A stretch of 64,000 bases of DNA from Thermopolyspora sp044507605 (GTDB lineage: Bacteria; Actinomycetota; Actinomycetes; Streptosporangiales; Streptosporangiaceae). A program made the translations under genes and the position numbers. Shown in pieces: positions 7,900-16,412 of this stretch. Numbering within the stretch: the first letter of the stretch is position 1; each line of letters begins with the position of its first letter. The stretch covers positions 88,560 through 152,559 of the forward strand of contig JBIQJI010000006.1 in the NCBI GenBank assembly GCA_044507605.1, in the 5' to 3' direction. The notes under the pieces are model-generated. The model made no database searches. It saw only the letters and a list, made by a program, of their open reading frames with translations, and was not told where the DNA came from.

Positions 7900-9039
7900 G
7901 TGACCGTCGATCGCCTGATGCCCACCCAGGACGCAGAGGACCTCATCGGGCTCACCCGCGAGATCGCCGACCGCGAGCTCGCCACGCGGGTCGACGAGTG
8001 CGAGCGGGCCGAGAGCTACCCCGAGGGACTGTTCGGCACGCTCGGCGCGGCCGGGCTGCTGGGGCTGCCCTACCCGGAGGAGTACGGCGGGGGCGGCCAG
8101 CCGTTCGAGGTGTACCTGCAGGTGATCGAAGAGCTGGCGGCCCGGTGGGCGGCCGTCGCGGTCGCGGTCAGCGTGCACGTGCTGGCCTGCTATCCGGTCG
8201 CGGCCTACGGCACGCGGGAGCAGCGGGAGCGCCGGCTTCCCGACATGCTGGCGGGGCGCGTCATCGGCGGCTACAGCCTGTCGGAGCCGCACGCCGGGTC
8301 CGACGCCGCCGCGATCACCTGCCGGGCCGACCGGACCGCCGGCGGCTACCGCGTCACCGGCACCAAGGCGTGGATCACCCATGGCGGCCGGGCCGGCCGC
8401 TACGCCCTGTTCGCGCGCACGGGCGAGGGGAGCCGCGGCGTGTCGTGCTTCCTCGCGCCGGGCGCGGCCGAGGGCCTCACCTTCGGGCGGCCGGAGGAGA
8501 AGATGGGCCTGCACGCCATCCCCACCACCAGCGCCCACTGGGACGGCGTGGCGCTCGCCGCCGACCGGCTGCTCGGCGAGGAGGGGCAGGGCCTGCGCAT
8601 CGCCTTCGACGCCCTCGACTCCGGCCGGCTCGGCATCGCCGCCTGCGCCGTCGGGCTCGCCCAGGCCGCCCTCGACGAGGCCGTCGCCTACGCCGGGCAG
8701 CGGCACACCTTCGGCAGGCGCATCATCGACCACCAGGGCCTGGGCTTCCTGCTGGCCGACATGGCGGCCGGCGTCGACAGCGCCCGGGCGACGTACCTGG
8801 ACGCCGCCCGCCGCCGCGACTCCGGCCGGCCGTACACCAGGCAGGCCGCCATCGCGAAGCTGGTCGCCACCGACACCGCCATGAAGGTCACCACCGACGC
8901 GGTGCAGGTGCTCGGCGGCAACGGCTACACCAGGGACTTCCGCGTCGAGCGCTACATGCGCGAAGCCAAGATCATGCAGATCTTCGAGGGCACGAACCAG
9001 ATCCAGCGCCTGGTCATCGCCCGCGATCTGGCCAGGTGA
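7900..9039 (+). CDS. Acyl-CoA dehydrogenase
   Basis: 379-residue FAD enzyme that introduces an alpha-beta double bond in acyl-CoA thioesters and passes electrons to ETF. It has the N-terminal helical domain, the middle beta domain with the YSLSEPHAGSDAAAIT signature (about residues 125-140), and a C-terminal domain with the catalytic base Glu363 in IFEGTNQIQRL. Its length is typical of short/medium-chain or branched-chain members. GTG 7900 is chosen for GGGAG 5 bases upstream; an ATG at 7918 is possible. It stands alone between the xylanase and the sugar importer, with no ETF or thiolase genes nearby, so its chain-length role is open. Confidence 0.9.
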   Translation: MTVDRLMPTQDAEDLIGLTREIADRELATRVDECERAESYPEGLFGTLGAAGLLGLPYPEEYGGGGQPFEVYLQVIEELAARWAAVAVAVSVHVLACYPVAAYGTREQRERRLPDMLAGRVIGGYSLSEPHAGSDAAAITCRADRTAGGYRVTGTKAWITHGGRAGRYALFARTGEGSRGVSCFLAPGAAEGLTFGRPEEKMGLHAIPTTSAHWDGVALAADRLLGEEGQGLRIAFDALDSGRLGIAACAVGLAQAALDEAVAYAGQRHTFGRRIIDHQGLGFLLADMAAGVDSARATYLDAARRRDSGRPYTRQAAIAKLVATDTAMKVTTDAVQVLGGNGYTRDFRVERYMREAKIMQIFEGTNQIQRLVIARDLAR

Positions 9040-9298
9040 CGGCCGGACCGGTCACCGGCAGCGGCCGCTGACCACGGGCGGCCCGCCTGTGCCGGGCCGC
9101 CCGGCGAAGATCACGTTACCATCTGCCCGGCCGCGTGGATGGCGCTTTCCCCGAGGTGCGCCGCTGCTGCAACCGGTTGTAGAGTCCTGGGCCATCGACC
9201 GAAACGTTATGTCCGTGCGGATCGCGTGTATCGGCCGTTCACCTGGCCGAATAGGCGATCTAGCAAAATCATAACGGCTTTATAACGTATGCAAAGGG

Positions 9299-9326
9299 TT
9301 GACGAAAGTTTTGGTGGCGCTATAGG
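9299..9326 (+). promoter_or_regulatory. Promoter of the sugar ABC operon
   Basis: TTGACG (9299-9304), 16-base spacer, TATAGG (9321-9326), about 40 bases before the first permease start. The spacer begins with CGAAAGTTTTG (9303-9313), one base different from the CGAAAGTTTCG-type element in front of the GH10 gene. The rest of the gap 9040-9367 is unusually AT-rich for this genome (around 9250-9300) with no gene seen. Confidence 0.6.
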
Positions 9327-9338
9327 AAAGCGCTATCC
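9325..9338. promoter_or_regulatory. LacI-type operator
   Basis: GGAAAGCGCTATCC is palindromic except for one A/A mismatch pair and is centred on CG, like LacI/GalR operators (TGNAANCGNTNNCA pattern met except at the two end bases). It overlaps the -10 of the ABC operon promoter, an ideal place for repression. The LacI regulator encoded at 15441-16412 is the nearest candidate. Confidence 0.55.
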
Positions 9339-9367
9339 GATCCGGTCATGCCGCGGCAGGCCCTGGA

Positions 9368-10369
9368 ATGAGGATGTATGAACTGATGTCCGACGCGATA
9401 TCTGTGCAACCGGAGCAAGCTGCTGCGGACGTGCCGGCCACGACCGCGCCCGGGAAACCCCGCCTGCGGGGAGATGCGGGCGCCCGGCGGCGGCGGGAGG
9501 CTCGCGCGGCCTACCTCTTCCTCGCGCCGTGGTTCCTCGGCCTGATCGTGATCACCGTCGTACCGATCGTGGCCTCGCTGTACCTGTCCTTCACCGACTA
9601 CAGCATGCTCCAGCCGCCGAAGTGGATCGGGCTCGACAACTACACCAAGATGTTCGCCGGCGACCCGAGGTTCCTCACGTCGCTGAAGGTCACCACGATC
9701 TACGTGGTCGTCTCGGTGCCGCTGCAACTGGCGTTCGCCCTGGCGCTGGCGCTGGCGCTGGACGCCGGGCTGCGCGGGCTGGCGTTCTACCGGTCGATCT
9801 ACTATCTGCCGTCGCTGCTCGGCGGCAGCGTGGCCATCGCCATCCTCTGGCGCAAGATCTTCGGCAGCGACGGGCTCGTCAACGCGGCGCTCGGTCTCTT
9901 CGGCATCGAGGGCACCGGCTGGGTGTCGAGCCCCGACACCGCGCTCGGCACGCTGATCCTGCTGCACGTGTGGACGTTCGGCGCGCCGATGGTCATCTTC
10001 CTGGCCGGCCTGCGGCAGATACCCCGCAGCTACTACGAGGCGGCCGCGGTGGACGGCGCGGGCAGGCTCCGCAGGTTCCGCTCGATCACCCTGCCGCTGC
10101 TGACGCCGATCATCTTCTTCAACCTGGTGCTCGAGGTGATCAAGTCGTTCCAGTCGTTCACCCAGTCGTTCATCGTCAGCGGCGGCACCGGGGGACCGGT
10201 CGACTCGACCCTGTTCTACACGCTCTACCTGTACATGAAGGGCTTCAAGTCCTACGACATGGGCTATGCCGCCGCGATGGCCTGGGTGCTGCTGGTGCTC
10301 ATCGCGGGACTCACCGGAGTCAACTTCCTCGCGTCGAAGTATTGGGTCTTCTATGGCGACTCGAAGTAA
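9368..10369 (+). CDS. Sugar ABC transporter permease, MalF-like
   Basis: 333-residue inner membrane component of a CUT1 sugar importer. A charged N-terminal cytoplasmic stretch (1-40) is followed by six predicted helices, and the EAA loop that contacts the ATPase, EAAAVDGAGRLRRFRSITLP, lies at about 224-243. ATG 9368 is taken; ATGs at 9374 and 9386 are alternatives. It overlaps the next permease gene by 17 bases, indicating tight co-translation. No ATP-binding gene is in the operon, as is usual for actinomycete sugar importers that share a multi-use MsiK-type ATPase. The substrate is probably a plant-wall oligosaccharide given the neighbouring xylanase, LacI regulator and epimerase. Confidence 0.9.
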   Translation: MRMYELMSDAISVQPEQAAADVPATTAPGKPRLRGDAGARRRREARAAYLFLAPWFLGLIVITVVPIVASLYLSFTDYSMLQPPKWIGLDNYTKMFAGDPRFLTSLKVTTIYVVVSVPLQLAFALALALALDAGLRGLAFYRSIYYLPSLLGGSVAIAILWRKIFGSDGLVNAALGLFGIEGTGWVSSPDTALGTLILLHVWTFGAPMVIFLAGLRQIPRSYYEAAAVDGAGRLRRFRSITLPLLTPIIFFNLVLEVIKSFQSFTQSFIVSGGTGGPVDSTLFYTLYLYMKGFKSYDMGYAAAMAWVLLVLIAGLTGVNFLASKYWVFYGDSK

Positions 10370-11219
10370 CGCCGTCCCGCTGCTGTTCCGCCCGATGCGC
10401 GGCGGCCGGTTGGTGAAGCATCTGCTACTGATCGGCTTCGGCCTGATCATGCTCTACCCCCTGCTGTGGATGATCTCCAGCTCACTGAAGCCACAGGAGA
10501 TCATTTTCCGCGAGCCCGGGCTGTGGCCGAAGAGCGTGACGCTGGACAACTACACCGAGGGCTGGACCGCGCTGAACCACTCGTTCGGGTATTACCTGTG
10601 GAACTCCGCGGTGATCACGGGCCTGTCGGTCGTGGCGAACCTGGTCGCCTGCTCGCTCGCGGCCTATGCGTTCGCCCGGCTGAACTTCCCGCTGAAGAAG
10701 CTGTGGTTCGCGATCATGCTCGGCTCGATCATGTTGCCCTATCACGTGACCGTCGTGCCGCAGTACATCATGTTCTCCAAACTCGACTGGATCAACACCA
10801 TCTGGCCGCTCGTCGTGCCGAAGTTCCTCGCGACGGACGCGTTCTTCATCTTCCTCATGGTGCAGTTCATCCGCACCCTGCCCACGGAACTGGACGAGGC
10901 GGCGGCCATCGACGGGGCCGGCTACTGGCGTATCTTCCTTCGGGTGATCATGCCGCTCTGCGTTCCCGCGCTGGCCACCACCGGCATTTTCACCTTCATC
11001 TGGACCTGGAACGACTTCTTCTCCCAGAACCTCTATCTGACCAACTCCGACAATCTCACGATCGCCGTCGCGCTTCGTCAGTTCCTGGACTCCAGCGGGG
11101 AGTCCTCCTGGGGGCCGATGTTCGCGATGTCGATCGTGTCCCTCGGGCCGATCTTCGGATTCTTCCTGGCCGGCCAGAAGTACCTGATCCGCGGTGTGGC
11201 GACCACGGGTCTGAAGTAG
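10353..11219 (+). CDS. Sugar ABC transporter permease, MalG-like
   Basis: 288-residue partner permease of the CUT1 importer with six hydrophobic segments. The EAA loop DEAAAIDGAGYWRIFLRVIM begins at residue 181, and the typical C-terminal sequence QKYLIRGVATTGLK of MalG-type subunits is present. The start ATG 10353 lies inside the end of the upstream permease gene (17-base overlap, different frame). It is followed by 70 bases and the binding-protein gene with its own strong ribosome site. With the upstream permease it should form the heterodimeric channel. Confidence 0.9.
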   Translation: MATRSNAVPLLFRPMRGGRLVKHLLLIGFGLIMLYPLLWMISSSLKPQEIIFREPGLWPKSVTLDNYTEGWTALNHSFGYYLWNSAVITGLSVVANLVACSLAAYAFARLNFPLKKLWFAIMLGSIMLPYHVTVVPQYIMFSKLDWINTIWPLVVPKFLATDAFFIFLMVQFIRTLPTELDEAAAIDGAGYWRIFLRVIMPLCVPALATTGIFTFIWTWNDFFSQNLYLTNSDNLTIAVALRQFLDSSGESSWGPMFAMSIVSLGPIFGFFLAGQKYLIRGVATTGLK

Positions 11220-11289
11220 CGGCCGCGGCCGGCGGCCCGCACAGGTAGTTCCGCTGCAACCCCCCATCGCTCCTAGAGGAGGTAGAGCT

Positions 11290-12588
11290 GTGAAATTCGG
11301 CTCTCGAAGTATGTGGACGGCCGCTTTCCTGGCGGCGACCGTCCTGACCATGACCGGCGCCTGTGGCTCCGGCGACGATTCGAGCGGCGGCGGAGGCCAG
11401 ACCTCCGCCGGCAAGGTCAAGCTCACCTTCGCGTACTGGGGCAGTGACTCCCGGCAGAAGCTCACCGAGGCGGCGTTCAAGAAGTTCGAGGAGAAGAACC
11501 CCAACATCGACGTCGTGGGCGACTTCTCCAACTGGGACAGCTACTACGAGAAGCTGGCCACCAAGGTCGCCGCCGACGACGCACCCGACGTCCTCAGCAT
11601 CGAGATCCGCGGGCTCAGCGAGTACGCCCGGCGCGGCGCCCTGGCCGACCTCACCGGCAAGCTCCCCACCACGGACCTCGACCAGCAGGTCCTCCAGGCC
11701 GGTCAGGTCGACGGCAAGCAGTACGCCATCCCGACCGGCGTCAACGCCTTCGCCATGGTGGTCAACGAGGACCAGATCAAGAAGGCCGGCAAGGAGGTGC
11801 CGGACGACAAGACCTGGACCTGGGACCAGTTCGTCGACCTGGCGAAGAGCATCACCGGCAAGGCCGGCGACGGCTCCTTCGGCGCCGAGTACAACTACAA
11901 CCCCGCGTTCCTGCAGATCTTCGCCGCGCAGCGGGGCGAGAAGTTCTACGACGGCAACAAGATCGGCATGTCGCCCGACACGCTGAAGGCCTGGTGGGCG
12001 CTGGAGCAGAAGCTCATCGACACCAAGGGCGCGCCCGACGCCGCCAAGATGGACGAGATCGGCTCGACCGGGCCCGAACAGTCGCTGCTCGGCACCGGCA
12101 AGGGCGCCATGGGCATGTGGTGGACCAACCAGCTCAACGCCCTGACCACGTCGTCGGGCAAGCAGCTCACCCTGATGCGGATGCCGAAGGCCGATGGCTC
12201 GACGACGGGCGGGATGTTCCTGCAGCCGGCGATGTACTACGCGATGTCGGCCAAGGGCAAGCACCAGGCCGAGGCGGCCAAACTGATCGACTTCCTGGTG
12301 AACGACCCCGACGCGGCGGCGATCCTGCTCAGTGACCGCGGCCTGCCCACCAACTCCAAGGTGCTGACGGCGGTGCGCGAGAAGCTGCCGGAGACCGACC
12401 AGCAGACCCTGGACTTCATCGACCAGATCAAGCCGGAGCTGAGCCCGATCAGCCCGCCGCCGCAGGGCGCGCTGCAGATGGAGGACATCCTGAAGCGCGC
12501 CAGCCAGTCGGTGATGTTCGGCAAGGCCTCCCCTGACGAGGGCGCCCAGCAGTTCCTCACCGAGGCGAACGCCGCCATATCAGGCTGA
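11290..12588 (+). CDS. Sugar-binding lipoprotein of ABC importer
   Basis: 432-residue extracellular solute-binding protein, anchored by a lipid: lipobox LTMTGAC with the modified Cys25, then a Gly/Ser-rich linker. The mature part has the cluster 1 binding-protein look (FAYWGSDSRQKLTEAAFKKF near the start, ending in FLTEANAAI). GTG 11290 is preceded by AGGAGG with good spacing. It is encoded last in the operon, after both permeases, which is less common than binding protein first. Sugar specificity is not visible; xylo-oligosaccharides are suggested by context only. Confidence 0.9.
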   Translation: MKFGSRSMWTAAFLAATVLTMTGACGSGDDSSGGGGQTSAGKVKLTFAYWGSDSRQKLTEAAFKKFEEKNPNIDVVGDFSNWDSYYEKLATKVAADDAPDVLSIEIRGLSEYARRGALADLTGKLPTTDLDQQVLQAGQVDGKQYAIPTGVNAFAMVVNEDQIKKAGKEVPDDKTWTWDQFVDLAKSITGKAGDGSFGAEYNYNPAFLQIFAAQRGEKFYDGNKIGMSPDTLKAWWALEQKLIDTKGAPDAAKMDEIGSTGPEQSLLGTGKGAMGMWWTNQLNALTTSSGKQLTLMRMPKADGSTTGGMFLQPAMYYAMSAKGKHQAEAAKLIDFLVNDPDAAAILLSDRGLPTNSKVLTAVREKLPETDQQTLDFIDQIKPELSPISPPPQGALQMEDILKRASQSVMFGKASPDEGAQQFLTEANAAISG

Positions 12589-12636
12589 AACCCCGCGTCC
12601 CCGTCGGCCGGCTGCCGGGGACGCCGGTAAGGCGTC

Positions 12637-12671
12637 GCAGGGGCCCGGGACACCTCTCCCCGGGCCCCTGC
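12637..12671. terminator. Strong hairpin after the sugar ABC operon
   Basis: 13-bp perfect stem GCAGGGGCCCGGG (12637-12649) with 12659-12671 and a 9-base loop, flanked by further complementary arms ACGCCGG/CCGGCGT. Placed 49 bases after the binding-protein stop; no U-tract. Confidence 0.75.
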
Positions 12672-12798
12672 CGGCGTCTCCGGGCCTCTTCGGCGCCGGA
12701 CCTCCGGTGACACCGGACCGCCGCGCCCTACGCCCTGCTGCCGCGCCACGCCGTCCTGCGCGCCCGTCGAGTCCTACCGCCGATCATGGGCGGGCCCG

Positions 12799-12900
12799 GC
12801 TGTCGCGCGCCGCCGTCGCGCCCGGCTGTCGCGCCCCGCTGTCGCGCCCCGCTGTCGCGCCCCGCTGCCGTGCCCCGCCATCGTGCCCCGCCGTCGGGCG
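12799..12900. repeat. 13-bp tandem repeat array, about 8 copies
   Basis: Unit GCTGTCGCGCCCC repeated end to end: copies start at 12799, 12812, 12825, 12838, 12851, 12864 and 12877, with a partial copy at 12890. Copies 3-5 are identical, the outer ones diverge. Because 13 is not a multiple of three, the array is unlikely to be coding. It sits between the ABC operon terminator and the 3' end of the oxidoreductase fusion gene. The rest of 12589-13011 shows no gene. Confidence 0.85.
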
Positions 12901-13011
12901 TGGCCTCCGGGCCCTGCCGCCGTGCGCGGCCGTGATCGGTCGCTGAGGCGTCCGCTCGGGCCCTCCGGGGTTCCCCGGTCGTCGCGCCTGTCCGCGCGGC
13001 CTCCTGGCTCC

Positions 13012-15192
13012 CTACGGCGTCCCGGCGGCCCCGGCCGTCCCGATGGCCTCGGCCGGCTCGTCGTCCGCGGCGGTCCGGGCCGTGCGGCTCCGCCGGGACG
13101 TCAGGGCCCGGGCCTCGCGGGCGAGGTCGCCCGCCTCCTCCGGCGAGAGCCGGCCGTCGGCGACGGCGACCGTGACGCGGCGGGACAGCTCGCCCTCGAA
13201 CACCAGCGGCGTGTCCCAGGCGAGCGCGGTGCCCACCCCCGGATACTCCGCGACGCGGACGAACCACGGATCGCCGTCGGCCCCGTCGTCCCCGGGAACG
13301 GCGTCCTGCGCGAACACCAGTGTCCACTCCGGCGACGACAGCGCGAGCCAGGGCGCACGCGACCCGTGCACGCGCGCCTCGCCCTCGGCCGAGGGGGTGC
13401 ACACCCGCAGGTCGCGCGCGGCCTTGGGCGCCCGCCAGAAGAAGCCGCCGTAGCCCGCGCCGGGCCTGCCCTTGGTGGCCGAGCTGCGGATCGTCTGCGG
13501 CCCGCCGGTGAGGTCGCGCAGTACGAACGAGAAGTCCAGCGCCCAGCCGCGCGACAGCGGCACCGCCCGCACGGTGCGTTCTTCGCGCAGCAGGGGCCGC
13601 TCGCCCGGCCGCCCCCACACCAGCGTCTCGGCGAACCCCGAGGCGTCCCGCGCGGCGAAGGACTCGTGCCGCTGGACCCCGTGATCGTCCAGCCACGTCG
13701 GCCCCTGATCGCGCACGAACGTGCGCCCGCCCCAGAAGTTGCGGCCGCCCACGTCGGTGATGGCGACCCCCACGCCGAGGTGGTGGGGGTGGTCGGCCGG
13801 CCGCACCTCGGTCACCACGGTGCCGCCGAGGGTGCGCACCGGGTGCAGGTACGGCCGCGGCGCGGCCTCCAGCGGCAGGTCCGGGTGGGTGACGTACTCC
13901 GCGACCACGGTGCGGCCGCGGCCGCGGGGCGCGCCGGGTCCGGCCGGGTCGCCGGGATCGGCCGGGTCATCGGGATGCGGCGGCCCGGCGAGGCCGGGCG
14001 GGCCCTGCCTGTCGAAGTGCCGTCCGTCACCCGGGTCGCGCCGGCCGCCAGGCCCGCTGGACGAGCCGGGGGCGGCCGGCACCGTGAGCGGCGTGGCCCA
14101 GGACACGCCGAGCTCGGAGAACAGCGTCATCTTCTCGGCGCACTCGGCCACGAGCCGGTCGATGCCGGGGAGCACCGGGCCGTCGCCGGACAGGTCCTGG
14201 TGGGCGGGGGCGATCGGCAGCGGGTCGGGGGCGAGCCTGATGGCCTCCATGACCTCCATGAACGCCCCGGTCTCGCGGAGCGGCGCGAGCTGCGCGGCCC
14301 CGGAGCGGATGTGCTCGACCAGGTTCTCCAGCAGGCCGGTGCGCGGGAACACCTGGGGCGGCCCGTCGTTGAGCCGCACCTCGTCGAGCGTGTAGGTGAG
14401 GGTGATGTGCCCTTTCTCGCCGTGCACGACCACGTACGGCTCGTCCCGCTTCGCGGCGCACAGCGTCACGGCGGCCACGATCGGCGGGCCGTCGGCCGGG
14501 CTGATCCGGATCGACGACGTGTCGTCGGACTCGATGGGGTTCGCGTGGAACAGCTCGGTGCGCACGGACGCGATCGCGCCGCGCTCCACGGTGCCGTTGA
14601 CGGCGAGGGCGGTGGCCACGGCGTGCGCGAAGGGGTTGGTCAGCGCGCCGTCGACGATCTCCACGCCGTCGAGCCGGCGCCGGCCGGCCCAGGGCGAGCG
14701 GGTGAAGTACGACGCGGGGCGGGGCCACGAGCCGGCGACCCCGATGCCGGTGACCCGGCCGATGGCGCCCTCGGCGATCATGTTCCGCACGGCGGGCACG
14801 GCCGCGGATCCGAGGCTCTGGAAGCCCACCTGGCAGGCGCGCCCGGCGGCGGTGGCCGCCCGCCGCATGCGGTCGAAGTCGGCCAGCGTGGCCGCCGGCG
14901 GCTTCTCGACCAGGACGTGCGCGCCGGCCTGCAGCGCGGCCAGGGCGAGGTCGGCGTGCGTGGGGATGGGGGTGGCCAGGATGGCGATGTCGGCCCCGGT
15001 GCGGTCGATCAGCTCGGCCAGGTCGGTGCCGACCTCCGGGGTCCGCCCGTCCTGCGCGAATCCGGCGAGGGCCTCCGGGGCGACGGGTGCCACGTCGCAC
15101 ACGCCCACGAGTTCGACCAGGTGGGTGAGCCGCCGCAGCGCGTCCAGGTGATGGGCGCCGTACCCCCGGGCGCCGGCCAGCACGACCCGCAT
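13012..15192 (-). CDS. Gfo/Idh/MocA oxidoreductase fused to DUF6807 (PmoA-like) domain
   Basis: 726 residues in two parts. Residues 1-370 form a Gfo/Idh/MocA dehydrogenase: Rossmann start MRVVLAGARGYGAHH, conserved E96-K97-P98, and an alpha/beta substrate domain. A Gly/Asp/Pro-rich linker of about 50 residues follows. Residues 430-700 match DUF6807/PmoA-like proteins, with HPVRTLGG, DHPHHLGVGVAITDVGG and NFWGGRTFV; these often accompany sugar catabolism. Such fusions are known in actinomycetes. It probably oxidises a sugar or cyclitol; the second domain may act on the product. ATG 15192 has GAGG 5 bases upstream. It is divergent from the LacI gene, with two LacI-type operators between. Confidence 0.85.
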   Translation of the reverse strand: MRVVLAGARGYGAHHLDALRRLTHLVELVGVCDVAPVAPEALAGFAQDGRTPEVGTDLAELIDRTGADIAILATPIPTHADLALAALQAGAHVLVEKPPAATLADFDRMRRAATAAGRACQVGFQSLGSAAVPAVRNMIAEGAIGRVTGIGVAGSWPRPASYFTRSPWAGRRRLDGVEIVDGALTNPFAHAVATALAVNGTVERGAIASVRTELFHANPIESDDTSSIRISPADGPPIVAAVTLCAAKRDEPYVVVHGEKGHITLTYTLDEVRLNDGPPQVFPRTGLLENLVEHIRSGAAQLAPLRETGAFMEVMEAIRLAPDPLPIAPAHQDLSGDGPVLPGIDRLVAECAEKMTLFSELGVSWATPLTVPAAPGSSSGPGGRRDPGDGRHFDRQGPPGLAGPPHPDDPADPGDPAGPGAPRGRGRTVVAEYVTHPDLPLEAAPRPYLHPVRTLGGTVVTEVRPADHPHHLGVGVAITDVGGRNFWGGRTFVRDQGPTWLDDHGVQRHESFAARDASGFAETLVWGRPGERPLLREERTVRAVPLSRGWALDFSFVLRDLTGGPQTIRSSATKGRPGAGYGGFFWRAPKAARDLRVCTPSAEGEARVHGSRAPWLALSSPEWTLVFAQDAVPGDDGADGDPWFVRVAEYPGVGTALAWDTPLVFEGELSRRVTVAVADGRLSPEEAGDLAREARALTSRRSRTARTAADDEPAEAIGTAGAAGTP

Positions 15193-15235
15193 CGTCACCT
15201 CGCGTCCCTTTCGTCCGGTCCGGCGACCTCGAACG

Positions 15236-15247
15236 GCAACCGGTTGC
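15236..15247. promoter_or_regulatory. LacI-type operator near the oxidoreductase fusion start
   Basis: GCAACCGGTTGC, a perfect 12-bp palindrome centred on CG, 44 bases before the oxidoreductase start. With its flanks it fits the LacI/GalR pattern TGNAANCGNTNNCA except for the first base. Likely bound by the divergent LacI protein. Confidence 0.65.
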
Positions 15248-15388
15248 ACGAAGTATCGAGGCCGGGCCGGAAGGGCGTCAAGCGCCCGCCCCGGCGGCGC
15301 CGCCCGGCGCGCGGGCGCCCGGACGCGCATGGTGCGCGAACTCGCGGACCGGTACCGGCCCGGGTCGGGAAAAGCGGGGCAGATCTGA

Positions 15389-15402
15389 TACAAACGATTG
15401 CA
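15389..15402. promoter_or_regulatory. LacI-type operator, autoregulatory
   Basis: TACAAACGATTGCA fits the LacI/GalR operator pattern (RCAAWCGWTTGY core) and lies 39 bases before the LacI gene start, a typical autoregulation site. Together with the site at 15236-15247, 153 bases away, it could allow looping. Confidence 0.65.
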
Positions 15403-15440
15403 GTACACTGCGGGGGAAAGCGGGTGCAAGGAGGCCGGCA

Positions 15441-16412
15441 GTGGCGGTGACGATTCGCGACGTGGCTGCGGCGTCAGGGGTGCACGTCTCCACAGTGTCG
15501 CGCGCTTTCTCCGCACCCCACAAGGTCAATCCCGAGACCCGCACCCGGGTGCTCGCCATCGCCGAGGGCCTGGGCTACCGGCCCAACAGGGCCGCGCGGG
15601 CGCTGACCACCGGGCGCACCCACAACATCGGCCTCATCGTGGCCGACATCGCCAACCCGTTCTTCCCGCCGTTGATCAAGGCCGCGCAGGCCCAGGCCAG
15701 GCTCCGCGACTACCACGTCTTCGTCGCCGACACCGACGAGGATCCGCGGGCCGAGGAGCAGGTGATCCAGAACCTCACCAAGCAGGTCGACGGCGTGCTG
15801 CTGTGCAGCCCCCGCCTCTCCAACCGCGTGATCGAGCGGCTGCACGCCGAGGTGCCGTTCGTCGTCGTCAACCGCAGGGTGCGGGGGATGCCGACCGTCC
15901 TGATGGACGTGCGGCACGGCGCGACGCTCGCGATCGACCATCTCACCGGTCTCGGGCACCGCCGGCTGGCGCTCGTCACCGGGCCCAGCGGGTCGTGGAC
16001 CAGCAAGGAGATGCAGGCGGCCGCGGCGGCGCGGAGCGACGTCGAGGTGGTGTTCCTCGGCCCCAACCCGCCGACCGAGGCCGGTGGCCTCGCCGCGGCG
16101 TCCGACGTGCTGGCCGCCGGGGTGACGGGTGTGCTGGCGTACAACGATCTGGTCGCCATCGGCCTCATGGAAGGGCTGATCGACCGGGGCGCCGACGTGC
16201 CGGGCGACGTCAGCGTGATCGGCGTCGACGACATCGTGTCCGGGCGGCTCAGCCGGCCCCGGCTCACCACGATCTCCATGCCGACCTCCGCCGCCGGGCG
16301 GACCGCCGTCGACATGCTGCTCCAATCGGCCGTTCCGGAGGCGACCACCGGGGTCGTCATGCTGGAGACCGGCCTGATCGTCCGCGAATCCACCGGAGAG
16401 GTACGCACATGA
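15441..16412 (+). CDS. LacI family transcriptional regulator
   Basis: 323 residues. The N-terminal HTH TIRDVAAASGVHVSTVSRAF (4-23) and hinge helix region (NRAARALTTGR) are followed by a periplasmic-binding-like sugar sensor domain ending near residue 320. GTG 15441 is preceded by AAGGAGG with a 6-base gap. The stop overlaps the start of galM (ATGA), so the regulator is co-translated with an aldose epimerase. It probably responds to a sugar and represses itself, galM, the divergent oxidoreductase fusion and perhaps the ABC operon at 9.4 kb, as suggested by similar CG-centred palindromes. Ligand unknown. Confidence 0.92.
   Translation: MAVTIRDVAAASGVHVSTVSRAFSAPHKVNPETRTRVLAIAEGLGYRPNRAARALTTGRTHNIGLIVADIANPFFPPLIKAAQAQARLRDYHVFVADTDEDPRAEEQVIQNLTKQVDGVLLCSPRLSNRVIERLHAEVPFVVVNRRVRGMPTVLMDVRHGATLAIDHLTGLGHRRLALVTGPSGSWTSKEMQAAAAARSDVEVVFLGPNPPTEAGGLAAASDVLAAGVTGVLAYNDLVAIGLMEGLIDRGADVPGDVSVIGVDDIVSGRLSRPRLTTISMPTSAAGRTAVDMLLQSAVPEATTGVVMLETGLIVRESTGEVRT

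Noticed and set aside
12799..12900. CRISPR array
   Set aside because: Direct 13-bp units without spacers; no cas genes.
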